NCBI GenBank assembly: GCA_900319195.1
Contig: ONNL01000053.1
Coordinates: forward strand, 1-11,328
Direction of reading: 5' to 3'
Origin: an uncultured Ruminococcus sp.
GTDB taxonomy: Bacteria; Bacillota; Clostridia; Oscillospirales; Ruminococcaceae
DNA length: 11,328 bases
The notes under the pieces were generated by a model. It had not been told where the DNA came from. It was given only the letters and a program-made list of their open reading frames with translations, and did no database searches. Of this stretch, positions 1 through 6,647 are shown piece by piece. Numbering within the stretch: the stretch's first letter is position 1; each line of letters starts with the position of its first letter. The position numbers and the translations under genes are program-made.

Positions 1-97
1 TTCTGCTTCGCAGAGGTGTACCCCAAGGGCACTTCCGTTGGGCGTCCACCGGACACCCGCACCCTACACAGTAGGGAGTCACCCTCAGACTCCTTTC
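1..97. repeat. Hairpin-dense non-coding segment at the window edge
   Basis: Several short inverted repeats lie end to end: CTGC/GCAG (3-13), GTCC/GGAC (44-54), CCCTAC/GTAGGG (62-76) and GGAGTC/GACTCC (75-93). A longer-range GGTGT/ACACC pairing (15-19 with 53-57) is also possible. The minus strand is open across the segment in one frame but has no start or ribosome binding site, so I do not call a gene. The base composition is richer in G+C than the AT-rich stretch that follows. It could be the end of a dispersed repeat or of a structured RNA from beyond the left edge. I cannot assign it to a named family. Confidence 0.35.
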
Positions 98-113
98 CTA
101 AAACTTTAATTTG

Positions 114-192
114 AAATTTTGTCCCCATATAGCACCTAAAAAGACTTGCGGTCTTTAAAAACTTACAATGGTGCTGTATGGGGACAAAATTT
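114..192. repeat. 79-nt inverted-repeat element (MITE-like or RNA hairpin)
   Basis: The 23-nt arms at 114-136 and 170-192 are reverse complements except for one position, which becomes a G-U pair in RNA. They begin and end with AAATTTTGTCCCC and its complement. Between them sits a small hairpin, AAAGAC-ttgcg-GTCTTT (140-156). No transposase gene is nearby and I see no clear target-site duplication in the flanks. It could be a miniature inverted-repeat element, or a bidirectional terminator for genes beyond the left edge. It ends 125 nt before the -35 box of the next operon. Confidence 0.6.
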
Positions 193-316
193 GAAAGTAA
201 CGCTTACAAAAGCAGTTAAGAGAAGCTCTTTCCCAAAATGTTCTCCTAAGCAAATATCCGATAATTCCGCATCTGTATCGTATTTTCACAGCAAATGAGA
301 AATTGTAAAAAAGTCC

Positions 317-345
317 TTGACAAATATCCGAAAAAGTGGTATAGT
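317..345 (+). promoter_or_regulatory. Sigma-A type promoter for the ACT protein-hom operon
   Basis: A perfect -35 TTGACA (317-322) is separated by 17 nt from a -10 TATAGT (340-345). Transcription would start near 352, giving a leader of about 88 nt before the first gene. The stretch 193-316 upstream shows nothing else I can name. Confidence 0.85.
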
Positions 346-439
346 AATTAGGTAACGTACAGTTGTTCATCTCTCACGGACAGGTTTCAGAGCGGTCGGG
401 CACTGCATTTACATCAACAAATGATAACGGTGATACGGT

Positions 440-883
440 ATGAACAGAAGATCTCAGCTCATAGTTGCCGATTCAAGCATTCTCCCCGAGGTTTTCACAA
501 AGGTGCTCGAGGTGAAAAAGCTCATGGCACAGAAGGGCGAAAAAAGCTTCGCCTCCGCCTGCCGACGTGTCGGTATCTCGCGGAGCGCTTACTACAAATA
601 CAAGGACTTTGTCTTTTCATATGAGGAGCTCTTCAACCGCAGGATCGTCAACCTTTATCTGCTGTTGGACGACAGTCCCGGTGTACTGTCAAATGCCCTC
701 GTTTTTCTGCATGATCTCAATGCGAATATCCTTACGGTGAATCAGAGCATTCCCGTTGACGGCGCTGCTGCTGTCAATATCTCGCTGAGACTTACAGGCG
801 ATTCGGAGGACGAGCTCACAAGGCTCAATTCAATTACTGATCTTAACGGCGTTCTTGAGGCTAAGTTCCTCTCCGCCGAATAG
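440..883 (+). CDS. pheB: UPF0735 / PheB-type ACT domain protein
   Basis: This 147-residue protein has a basic N-terminal part with helix-turn-helix flavour (about residues 34-55, SFASACRRVGISRSAYYKY), then one ACT domain (about 69-147, starting IVNLYLLLDDSPGVLSN). The length and order fit the UPF0735/PheB family of small ACT proteins. ACT domains bind amino acids and regulate amino-acid enzymes. The exact ligand is unknown, and the PheB name is historical, not proof of a role in phenylalanine synthesis. Start 440 is the first ATG in frame, with only a weak purine-rich sequence upstream (around 427-433). The stop is TAG, 21 nt before hom, so the two are very likely co-transcribed. I infer that it modulates homoserine dehydrogenase or acts as a sensor for this branch of the aspartate pathway. 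Confidence 0.88.
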   Translation: MNRRSQLIVADSSILPEVFTKVLEVKKLMAQKGEKSFASACRRVGISRSAYYKYKDFVFSYEELFNRRIVNLYLLLDDSPGVLSNALVFLHDLNANILTVNQSIPVDGAAAVNISLRLTGDSEDELTRLNSITDLNGVLEAKFLSAE

Positions 884-904
884 TTTCTCGGAGGTTTCTT
901 TTTT

Positions 905-2098
905 ATGTCACGTAAATTTGCAGTTTTAGGTCATGGTGTCGTAGGTTCGGGCGTTGTCGAGCTCTTTTACAAGAATAAGGAGTCGATAGAAAAACGCGCA
1001 GGTACCGAGATGGATATCAAGTATATCCTCGATCTCAGGGATTTCCCCGATTCTCCGTATCAGGACAAGTTCACAAAGGATTTCAACGACATCCTGAATG
1101 ATGATGAAGTTACCTCCGTTGCCGAATGCATGGGCGGCGTTGAGCCTGCCTATACCTTCGTTAAGGCTTGTCTTGAAAAGGGCAAGAGCGTTTCTACATC
1201 AAATAAGGAGCTTGTTGCCGAGAAAGGCGATATCCTCCTTGAAACAGCCAAGGAGCACGGCTGCAACTTCTTCTTCGAGGCAAGTGTAGGCGGAGCTATC
1301 CCGATCATCAGACCGCTCCACAGATGCCTTGCGGCTAACGATATTTACAAAACAGCAGGTATCCTCAACGGTACTACGAATTTCATTCTCACAAAGATGT
1401 ACAACGACAGCATGAAGTTCAGCGACGCGCTCGCTCTCGCACAGAAGCTCGGTTATGCCGAAAAAGACCCGACTGCTGACGTGGAGGGACTTGATGCCTG
1501 CCGTAAGATATGCATTATCTCGTCACTCGTTTTCGGAAAGCACGTTTATCCCAAGAGCGTGTATACAAAGGGCATTTCCGAGATAGAGCTCTGCGACGTT
1601 TCTGCGGCTGACGTGCTCGGCGGCGCTATAAAGCTCATTGCCTGCGTTCAGAGAAATGAAAACGGCAAGATACTCCCCTTCGTTATGCCTATGATGATAC
1701 CATACGACAACATCATCTCAAGCGTGAACGACGTGTTCAATGCGCTCCTCGTTTACGGCGACGGCGTTGACAAGGTCATGATGTACGGCAGAGGCGCAGG
1801 AAAGCTCCCGACAGCAAGCGCTGTGCTCGGAGACGTTATCGAGTCGGTCAAGTCCGATTCTACTGTACTTTCACAGTCATGGGAGCCGTCAAGCGACGAT
1901 TCATTCGTTGACAGCATCGACAACTTCAAGGCTAAATGGTATTTCCGTGTTCCTCTCGGAAGCGAAGTCAGCGAGGAGGGCGCATATACAAATGATGACG
2001 GTATCTCCTACATAACAGGCGCCGAGCTCACCTTTGCGGCGGCTCGAAGGAAGGCTGAGGAGTCGAAGGCTCTCGCATTTTACCCTGTTCTTGAATAA
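905..2098 (+). CDS. hom: Homoserine dehydrogenase
   Basis: It reduces aspartate semialdehyde to homoserine with NAD(P)H, the branch step to threonine and methionine, in the cytosol. The 397 residues carry the N-terminal Rossmann motif GHGVVGSG (9-16), the TSNK segment with Lys101, the family block GILNGTTNF (152-160), ADVEGLDACRK (191-201) with the likely catalytic Asp197 and Lys201, and GAGKLPTASAV (297-307). The C-terminus after about residue 315 is short. It includes WYFRVPL (345-351), which resembles the start of an ACT domain, but the remainder is shorter than the usual regulatory domain. The start is set by GGAGG (890-894), 10 nt ahead of the ATG. It is second in an operon with the ACT protein. 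The gene ends in tandem stops TAA TAG, then an intrinsic terminator. Confidence 0.96.
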   Translation: MSRKFAVLGHGVVGSGVVELFYKNKESIEKRAGTEMDIKYILDLRDFPDSPYQDKFTKDFNDILNDDEVTSVAECMGGVEPAYTFVKACLEKGKSVSTSNKELVAEKGDILLETAKEHGCNFFFEASVGGAIPIIRPLHRCLAANDIYKTAGILNGTTNFILTKMYNDSMKFSDALALAQKLGYAEKDPTADVEGLDACRKICIISSLVFGKHVYPKSVYTKGISEIELCDVSAADVLGGAIKLIACVQRNENGKILPFVMPMMIPYDNIISSVNDVFNALLVYGDGVDKVMMYGRGAGKLPTASAVLGDVIESVKSDSTVLSQSWEPSSDDSFVDSIDNFKAKWYFRVPLGSEVSEEGAYTNDDGISYITGAELTFAAARRKAEESKALAFYPVLE

Positions 2099-2110
2099 TA
2101 GTACCATATA

Positions 2111-2141
2111 CAGCACCTCATCAAACGGGGTGCTGTTTTTT
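2111..2141 (+). terminator. Intrinsic terminator of the hom operon
   Basis: A 9-bp stem, CAGCACCTC (2111-2119) with GGGGTGCTG (2127-2135) including one G-T pair, encloses a 7-nt loop and is followed by TTTTTT (2136-2141). It begins 12 nt after the hom stop codon. Confidence 0.9.
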
Positions 2142-2150
2142 ATATTAATG

Positions 2151-2180
2151 AAAAAGAGCAGACCTCGTGGTCTGCTCTTT
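2151..2180 (-). terminator. Intrinsic terminator of the dockerin protein operon
   Basis: A perfect 12-bp stem, AAAGAGCAGACC (2153-2164) and its complement (2169-2180), closes a 4-nt loop. On the minus strand it is followed by a T-run (2155 down to 2151). It lies 20 nt past the stop of the minus-strand gene. The convergent hom operon has its own terminator 10 nt away, so the two units are insulated. The stem could also act on plus-strand readthrough. Confidence 0.88.
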
Positions 2181-2199
2181 GAATATGCTTTGATCTTTA

Positions 2200-3555
2200 T
2201 TAAAGACTTTCGACGCTGCCCGAAAGATAACGCTGTATAACAAGAGCGTCCGACGAAGTCACACCGTCGTTCTCACCGTCAACATCAGCATTTGCTCTGA
2301 GAGCATCATCAATTTTATAGTCATCGGGATTTGCAATGTTCTGCATAATGAGTGTTGCGTCCGCTACCGACACATTGAAATCGCCGTTCGCATCGCCCTT
2401 GACATCAGAAACGCCGCCTGTTGTTGTGGTCGTTTCGGGAGCGGCTGTTGTAGTAGTTGTGACAACCTCCGTTGATGTGGTCGTAGTCGTCTCAGGAGCA
2501 CTTCCCTCGACCCAGTTAGCTGTGAGTGCGATCCCCAAGCCCTGCGGAGCGCCATAGATAAAGAACTCGTCACCGGGATAATATTTTTCATCCTTATAGA
2601 GCCAGCCGTCAAAATAGTATCCTGCTTTAACAGCTGTATTCTCGGGAACTATTATTGATGTATCGGTAAGTCCCTGAACCTTTTTAACATCCTTGTTGCC
2701 TGTACCGGGATTGAACACAACAGTGTAATTGATTGGAGTCCATACAGCTGTCATTGTAACGTCCTCATAGGTCATTACAAATCTGCCTGCCGGCTTATAT
2801 ATCTTGCCGTCAGCACTGCATTCCCAGCCTGTGAGGTCAAATCCGTCACGAGTGAATTTCGAGCTCTGTGCAAGGTCTGTGGCAATTCCCTCTGCACGCG
2901 CTATCCTTGCAGTATTTGATGTGTAAAGTCTGTCTACCTCACCTGCATAGTAGATGATGTCGTGGTAGAATCTCCAGTTTGCATCAAGCTGGACATCGTG
3001 GTCGGGAACAACGAATTTCTGACTTGTGAAGAACTCCTCGCCGGCATACTTCCAGCCAAGCTGGAGCGCATCAGGATTTTCATACGATTTTGTTGCTACC
3101 CGAAGTATCTTGCCCGGAGCAGCCTTACCGTCAAGCTTATCGGCGGAGATATCAAGTGTTTCGCCGTTCACCTCGACGTTATAATGGATAGAATACTTGG
3201 TCGTATCCAAAGGATCTGTCCATACAGGCTTATAGGTAGCGTTATCGTATATCTGGACAACATCTCCTGCCTCATAGCCTCTTATGCCGTCAATAGTCCA
3301 GCCTGAGAACCTGTATCCCTCCTTGACCGGTATAGCCTCGGGAAGAAATACAGATACGCCGTATTCTCCGGAAATATCCTCGACAACATCGCCTTCTTCA
3401 AGGGTAACTCCCTCTTCAGACAGGTCGAATGTGATAGTGTAGACTGCGATCTGTGAATCCTCAGCGTAGGCTGTTGAAGCTCCGAAGCTGACGGACGAGA
3501 GACCGAGTACGCCCGACAACAGCAGGGCGGTAAATTTAGGGTTGTGTTTAAACAT
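2200..3555 (-). CDS. Secreted InlB-repeat protein with C-terminal dockerin
   Basis: This 451-residue extracellular protein has a signal peptide (1-31, cleavage likely after AYA). Four InlB B-repeat/Listeria-Bacteroides-like units follow at roughly 37-113, 120-194, 198-273 and 276-349. They are recognised by GYRFSGW-, DLTGW- and GYYFDGW-type cores and endings such as YKPVWT, LDANW, MTAVWT and LTANW. A Thr-rich, probably glycosylated linker spans 350-384. The dockerin (385-451) has two calcium-loop segments, GDANGDFNVSVADATLIMQ and NADVDGENDGVTSSDALVIQ. Dockerins bind cohesins on cellulosomal scaffolds, and InlB repeats are adhesion or spacer modules. No catalytic domain is visible, so I infer a binding or structural component. 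AGGAGAGGG lies just upstream of the ATG. It sits 29 nt after the DUF4250 gene, probably in one transcript. Confidence 0.9.
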   Translation of the reverse strand: MFKHNPKFTALLLSGVLGLSSVSFGASTAYAEDSQIAVYTITFDLSEEGVTLEEGDVVEDISGEYGVSVFLPEAIPVKEGYRFSGWTIDGIRGYEAGDVVQIYDNATYKPVWTDPLDTTKYSIHYNVEVNGETLDISADKLDGKAAPGKILRVATKSYENPDALQLGWKYAGEEFFTSQKFVVPDHDVQLDANWRFYHDIIYYAGEVDRLYTSNTARIARAEGIATDLAQSSKFTRDGFDLTGWECSADGKIYKPAGRFVMTYEDVTMTAVWTPINYTVVFNPGTGNKDVKKVQGLTDTSIIVPENTAVKAGYYFDGWLYKDEKYYPGDEFFIYGAPQGLGIALTANWVEGSAPETTTTTSTEVVTTTTTAAPETTTTTGGVSDVKGDANGDFNVSVADATLIMQNIANPDDYKIDDALRANADVDGENDGVTSSDALVIQRYLSGSVESL

Positions 3556-3584
3556 TTCCCTCTCCTTTCGGTGCGTTGCACCAG

Positions 3585-3761
3585 TTAAATAAAACGGTTT
3601 TGCAGCGGGTCGTATCTATAGCCTATTTTTCCGAGTTTTTCTTCGATGCTGTCATGGTCGGCGCACAGACTTTTGCAAAGCTCGTCAAGCGAATCAAATT
3701 CATCTCTGAGCTTGGTGTTGACATAGCTTAAAAGAATAGCGGGATCATTCGGTAAATTCAT
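3585..3761 (-). CDS. DUF4250 small protein
   Basis: This is a 58-residue protein that is easy to miss because of its size. The sequence opens MNLPNDPAILLSYVNTKLRD, continues with an acidic helical middle (SLDELCKSLCADHDSIEEKL) and ends GYRYDPLQNRFI. The start LPNDP-LLSYVNTKLRD and the end GY-YDP--N-F are the hallmarks of the DUF4250 family in Clostridia. The function is unknown. The middle segment resembles a small helix-turn-helix, so nucleic-acid binding is conceivable but unproven. GGAGG lies 8 nt upstream of the ATG. The gene is first after the minus-strand promoter at 3884-3912 and is followed 29 nt later by the dockerin protein gene, with no terminator visible between. Confidence 0.9.
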   Translation of the reverse strand: MNLPNDPAILLSYVNTKLRDEFDSLDELCKSLCADHDSIEEKLGKIGYRYDPLQNRFI

Positions 3762-3883
3762 GAAAATGCCTCCGTGATGTAAAGTAAGATAATATCCGAA
3801 AGAAAGCAGCGGAAGATACGGGCACCGCCCTGCAAGTGCTAATTACAGAGCGGTCACAGCTGCCATAATTATTGTACAAAATA

Positions 3884-3912
3884 AATATACAATAACAAAA
3901 ACCATTTGTCAA
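3884..3912 (-). promoter_or_regulatory. Sigma-A type promoter for DUF4250-dockerin unit
   Basis: On the minus strand, TTGACA (3912-3907) is followed after 17 nt by TATATT (3889-3884). Transcription would start near 3876, leaving a leader of roughly 115 nt before the DUF4250 start. Confidence 0.82.
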
Positions 3913-4017
3913 CAAATATCAAGAAAAATAAAATCCGAACTTTCTGTAAATTTTATAATATATATTATTAATACACATTAGGTTCTCTCTATGCTTCGCA
4001 GGTCAATATTACTCACT

Positions 4018-4035
4018 TGTTACCATTGTGCAACA
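4018..4035. promoter_or_regulatory. Imperfect palindrome upstream of hyd promoter (possible operator)
   Basis: TGTTAC at 4018-4023 and GCAACA at 4030-4035 form a dyad with one mismatched pair per arm. A related TTGGTGCAAA stands about 32 nt downstream (4059-4068). [FeFe]-hydrogenase operons of Clostridia are often under the NADH-responsive repressor Rex, whose sites look like TTGTTAA-N4-TTAACAA. This dyad is similar, but the spacing is 2 nt too wide and the arms are degenerate. The site lies about 60 nt upstream of the -10 box. I treat it only as a candidate. Confidence 0.25.
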
Positions 4036-4074
4036 CTGCCAAAAATGAGCAGCGGAATTGGTGCAAATTATGGG

Positions 4075-4103
4075 TAGCAATTTTCTTATATATATGTTAT
4101 AAT
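4075..4103 (+). promoter_or_regulatory. Extended -10 promoter of the hydrogenase operon
   Basis: TGTTATAAT (4095-4103) is a consensus TGn plus TATAAT extended -10 element. A poor -35 match, TAGCAA, lies 17 nt upstream (4075-4080). This is typical of an extended -10 promoter that may need an activator or be repressible. The predicted start near 4110 gives a leader of about 96 nt before hydC. Confidence 0.7.
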
Positions 4104-4205
4104 TAATAAGGTTATGTGAGGCTTTAAGACAGCTGCGTATGCATTACATCATCACTTCAAAAGGCTCTGTCATAGCGCTCCGCCAACACAAAGGAGGTTC
4201 ATTCA

Positions 4206-4700
4206 ATGAGTTCAAAAAAATCATCTGTAGCATTCAAGGGTACGCCCGAACAGGAGCAGCAGCTCTTGAAGGTTATTGAAGAAAAAAAGAACGATAAGGG
4301 TTGCCTTATGCCGATTCTTCAGCAGGCACAGGAAATATACGGATATCTGCCCATTGAGGTCCAGACGATTATTTCCGACAAAACAGGTTATCCGCTTGAG
4401 AAAATTTATGGTATTGTTACATTCTACGCACAGTTTTCACTCTATCCCAAGGGAGAAAATGCGATCTCAGTCTGTCTCGGCACAGCTTGCTATGTCAAGG
4501 GTTCCGGTGATATCTACGAAAAGCTTCAGGAAAAGCTTGGAATCGCAGGCGGTCAGTGTACATCAGACGGTAAATTCTCGCTCGACGCCTGCCGCTGCAT
4601 AGGCGCTTGCGGTCTTGCTCCCGTTCTTACGGTAAATGAGGACGTTTACGGAAGACTTACCGTTGACGATATTGATACTATTCTCGCAAAATACGCATGA
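4206..4700 (+). CDS. hydC: [FeFe] hydrogenase gamma subunit HydC (NuoE-like)
   Basis: This 164-residue thioredoxin-like [2Fe-2S] protein belongs to the NuoE family, the small electron-transfer subunit of the cytosolic HydABC hydrogenase. The cluster ligands follow the family pattern: Cys90 and Cys95 (CLGTAC) and Cys131 and Cys135 (CIGAC, followed by GLAP). The N-terminal helical part (about 14-75) includes GCLMPILQQAQEIYGYLP, also typical. The start is fixed by AAGGAGG (4191-4197), 8 nt before the ATG. The gene ends in TGA, read as a normal stop, which bears on the UGA inside hydA. HydB follows after 30 nt. It should pass electrons between the HydB flavin/Fe-S centres and the rest of the complex. 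Confidence 0.93.
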   Translation: MSSKKSSVAFKGTPEQEQQLLKVIEEKKNDKGCLMPILQQAQEIYGYLPIEVQTIISDKTGYPLEKIYGIVTFYAQFSLYPKGENAISVCLGTACYVKGSGDIYEKLQEKLGIAGGQCTSDGKFSLDACRCIGACGLAPVLTVNEDVYGRLTVDDIDTILAKYA

Positions 4701-4730
4701 TTTCAAACTTTACATTCAGGAGGTAAGTGT

Positions 4731-6632
4731 ATGAAAACACTTGAAGAACTCAAGGCTGTCAGAGACAAAATGGCAGGAGAAGTTGCTCTCAGAACAGGTG
4801 ATAGCAACGCTTCTTCAAAATATGAAAAGCACGTTCTGGTGTGTGGCGGTACAGGCTGTACCTCTTCAAGCTCACCGAAAATAATCGCTAAGCTCGAGGA
4901 AGAGTTTAAGGCAAAGGGACTCACAGACAAGATCCAGATAGTTAAAACAGGCTGTTTCGGTCTCTGTGCACTCGGTCCTATCATGATAGTTTACCCCGAG
5001 GGAACTTTCTATTCAAGAGTTAATGTTGACGAGATCCCAAGGATCGTTGACGAGCACCTTATCGGCGGCAAGCCCGTTAAGGAATTTCTTTATCAGGAAA
5101 CTGTTGACGGAGATAACATCAAGCCTCTTAACGAGACTACATTCTATAAGAAGCAGCACCGTGTTGCTCTTAGAAACTGCGGCGTTATCAGCCCTGAGCA
5201 CATCGATGAATACATAGGCAGACAGGGTTATGAGGCTCTCGGTAAGGTCCTCACAACAATGAAGCCTGAGGACGTTATCCAGACTATCCTTGATTCCGGT
5301 CTCCGCGGAAGAGGCGGCGGCGGATTCCCGACAGGCATGAAGTGGAAGCTGGCAAGAAACATCGTTCCCGATGCAGACATGAAGTATGTATGCTGCAACG
5401 CTGACGAGGGTGACCCGGGCGCATTCATGGATCGTTCCGTTCTCGAGGGCGACCCCCACGTTGTTCTTGAGGCTATGACAATTGCAGGTTACGCTATCGG
5501 CGCAAAGCAGGGCTACATCTACGTTCGTGCAGAGTACCCGATCGCTGTTGAACGTCTTAACATCGCTATCAAGCAGGCTCGTGAAGCAGGTATGCTCGGA
5601 AAGAACATCTTCGGAACAGACTTCAGCTTCGATATCGACCTACGTCTCGGCGCAGGCGCTTTCGTATGCGGCGAAGAGACCGCTCTTATGACTTCTATCG
5701 AGGGCAACCGCGGTGAGCCCCGTCCGAGACCTCCTTTCCCTGCTGAAAAGGGTCTCTTCATGAAGCCTACTATCCTCAACAATGTTGAGACATACGCAAA
5801 CATTCCGCAGATCATTCTCAACGGTGCTCAGTGGTTCGCATCAATGGGTACAGAGAAGTCAAAGGGTACAAAGGTATTTGCACTCGGCGGTAAGATAAAC
5901 AACACAGGTCTCGTTGAAGTACCTATGGGTACAACTCTCCGTGAGGTGATCGAGGAGATCGGCGGCGGAATCCCGAACGGCAAGAAGTTCAAGGCTGCTC
6001 AGACAGGCGGTCCTTCAGGCGGATGCATTCCTCCCGAGCACTTCGATGTTCCTATCGACTACGATAACCTCATCGCTATCGGCTCAATGATGGGCTCAGG
6101 CGGACTTATAGTTATGGACGAGGACAACTGCATGGTAGATATCGCTAAGTTCTTCCTCGAATTCACTGTTGATGAGTCATGCGGTAAGTGCACTCCCTGC
6201 CGTGTTGGTACAAAGAGAATGTACGAGATCCTCGACAAGATAACAAAGGGCAAGGGTACTCTCGAGGACATCGACAAGCTCGAAGAGCTTGCTTACCATA
6301 TCAAGTCAAACTCACTCTGCGGACTCGGTCAGACAGCTCCTAACCCTGTTCTTTCAACTCTCCGTTATTTCAAGGACGAGTATATCGCACACGTTGTTGA
6401 TAAGAAGTGTCCCGCAGGAGTATGTAAGGATCTTCTCAGCTTTGAGATCGATAAGGATAAGTGCTTCGGCTGCGGTATGTGTGCTAAGCAGTGTCCTGCT
6501 GAGGCTATCTCCGTAACTGATTATACTGCTCCCGGAAAGAAAAAGCCTGCATATACGATTGACAAGGATAAGTGCGTAAAGTGCGGTGCTTGTATGTCAA
6601 CGTGTAAGTTTAAGGCAATCTCAAAGAAGTAA
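4731..6632 (+). CDS. hydB: [FeFe] hydrogenase beta subunit HydB (NuoF-like)
   Basis: This 633-residue flavoprotein binds FMN and NAD(H) and is the presumed site of electron bifurcation or confurcation between NADH and ferredoxin. The domains in order are: an N-terminal thioredoxin-like [2Fe-2S] domain (Cys38, Cys43, Cys75, Cys79); the NuoF core with the glycine-rich RGRGGGGFP (192-200) and CNADEGDPGAF (222-232); an SLBB-like region (about 380-440); the NuoF [4Fe-4S] ligands CGKCTPC (Cys484, 487, 490) with Cys530; and a C-terminal 2x[4Fe-4S] ferredoxin domain (Cys578/581/584/588 and Cys615/618/621/625). The extra ferredoxin tail is typical of HydB compared with complex I NuoF. AGGAGG (4718-4723) precedes the ATG by 7 nt. 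hydA follows 15 nt after the stop. Confidence 0.96.
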   Translation: MKTLEELKAVRDKMAGEVALRTGDSNASSKYEKHVLVCGGTGCTSSSSPKIIAKLEEEFKAKGLTDKIQIVKTGCFGLCALGPIMIVYPEGTFYSRVNVDEIPRIVDEHLIGGKPVKEFLYQETVDGDNIKPLNETTFYKKQHRVALRNCGVISPEHIDEYIGRQGYEALGKVLTTMKPEDVIQTILDSGLRGRGGGGFPTGMKWKLARNIVPDADMKYVCCNADEGDPGAFMDRSVLEGDPHVVLEAMTIAGYAIGAKQGYIYVRAEYPIAVERLNIAIKQAREAGMLGKNIFGTDFSFDIDLRLGAGAFVCGEETALMTSIEGNRGEPRPRPPFPAEKGLFMKPTILNNVETYANIPQIILNGAQWFASMGTEKSKGTKVFALGGKINNTGLVEVPMGTTLREVIEEIGGGIPNGKKFKAAQTGGPSGGCIPPEHFDVPIDYDNLIAIGSMMGSGGLIVMDEDNCMVDIAKFFLEFTVDESCGKCTPCRVGTKRMYEILDKITKGKGTLEDIDKLEELAYHIKSNSLCGLGQTAPNPVLSTLRYFKDEYIAHVVDKKCPAGVCKDLLSFEIDKDKCFGCGMCAKQCPAEAISVTDYTAPGKKKPAYTIDKDKCVKCGACMSTCKFKAISKK

Positions 6633-6647
6633 GCGGAGGAATTATTG

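Larger units (their letters stand above)
3762..4205. other. 444-nt divergent intergenic region
   Basis: This separates the minus-strand DUF4250/dockerin unit from the plus-strand hydrogenase operon and contains a promoter for each. The minus-strand leader (about 3876 to 3762) can form GGGC-acc-GCCC (3820-3830) inside a looser GCAGC/GCTGC pairing (3806-3810 with 3859-3863). I recognise no known riboswitch. The centre (3880-4010) is very AT-rich. The hydrogenase leader from about 4110 to 4190 shows nothing I can name. No plausible gene is present. Confidence 0.7.

Noticed and set aside
155..370. Minus-strand 71-codon open frame upstream of the ACT protein
   Set aside because: It covers the inverted-repeat element and the promoter, has no ribosome binding site and shows low-complexity, AT-driven composition.
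2336..2557. Plus-strand Val-rich open frame
   Set aside because: It is the antisense image of the Thr-rich linker codons of the dockerin protein.
4047..4079. Tiny open frame starting ATGAGCAGCGG ahead of the hyd promoter
   Set aside because: It has about ten codons, no ribosome binding site and lies upstream of the mapped -10 element, so it would not be on the hyd transcript.
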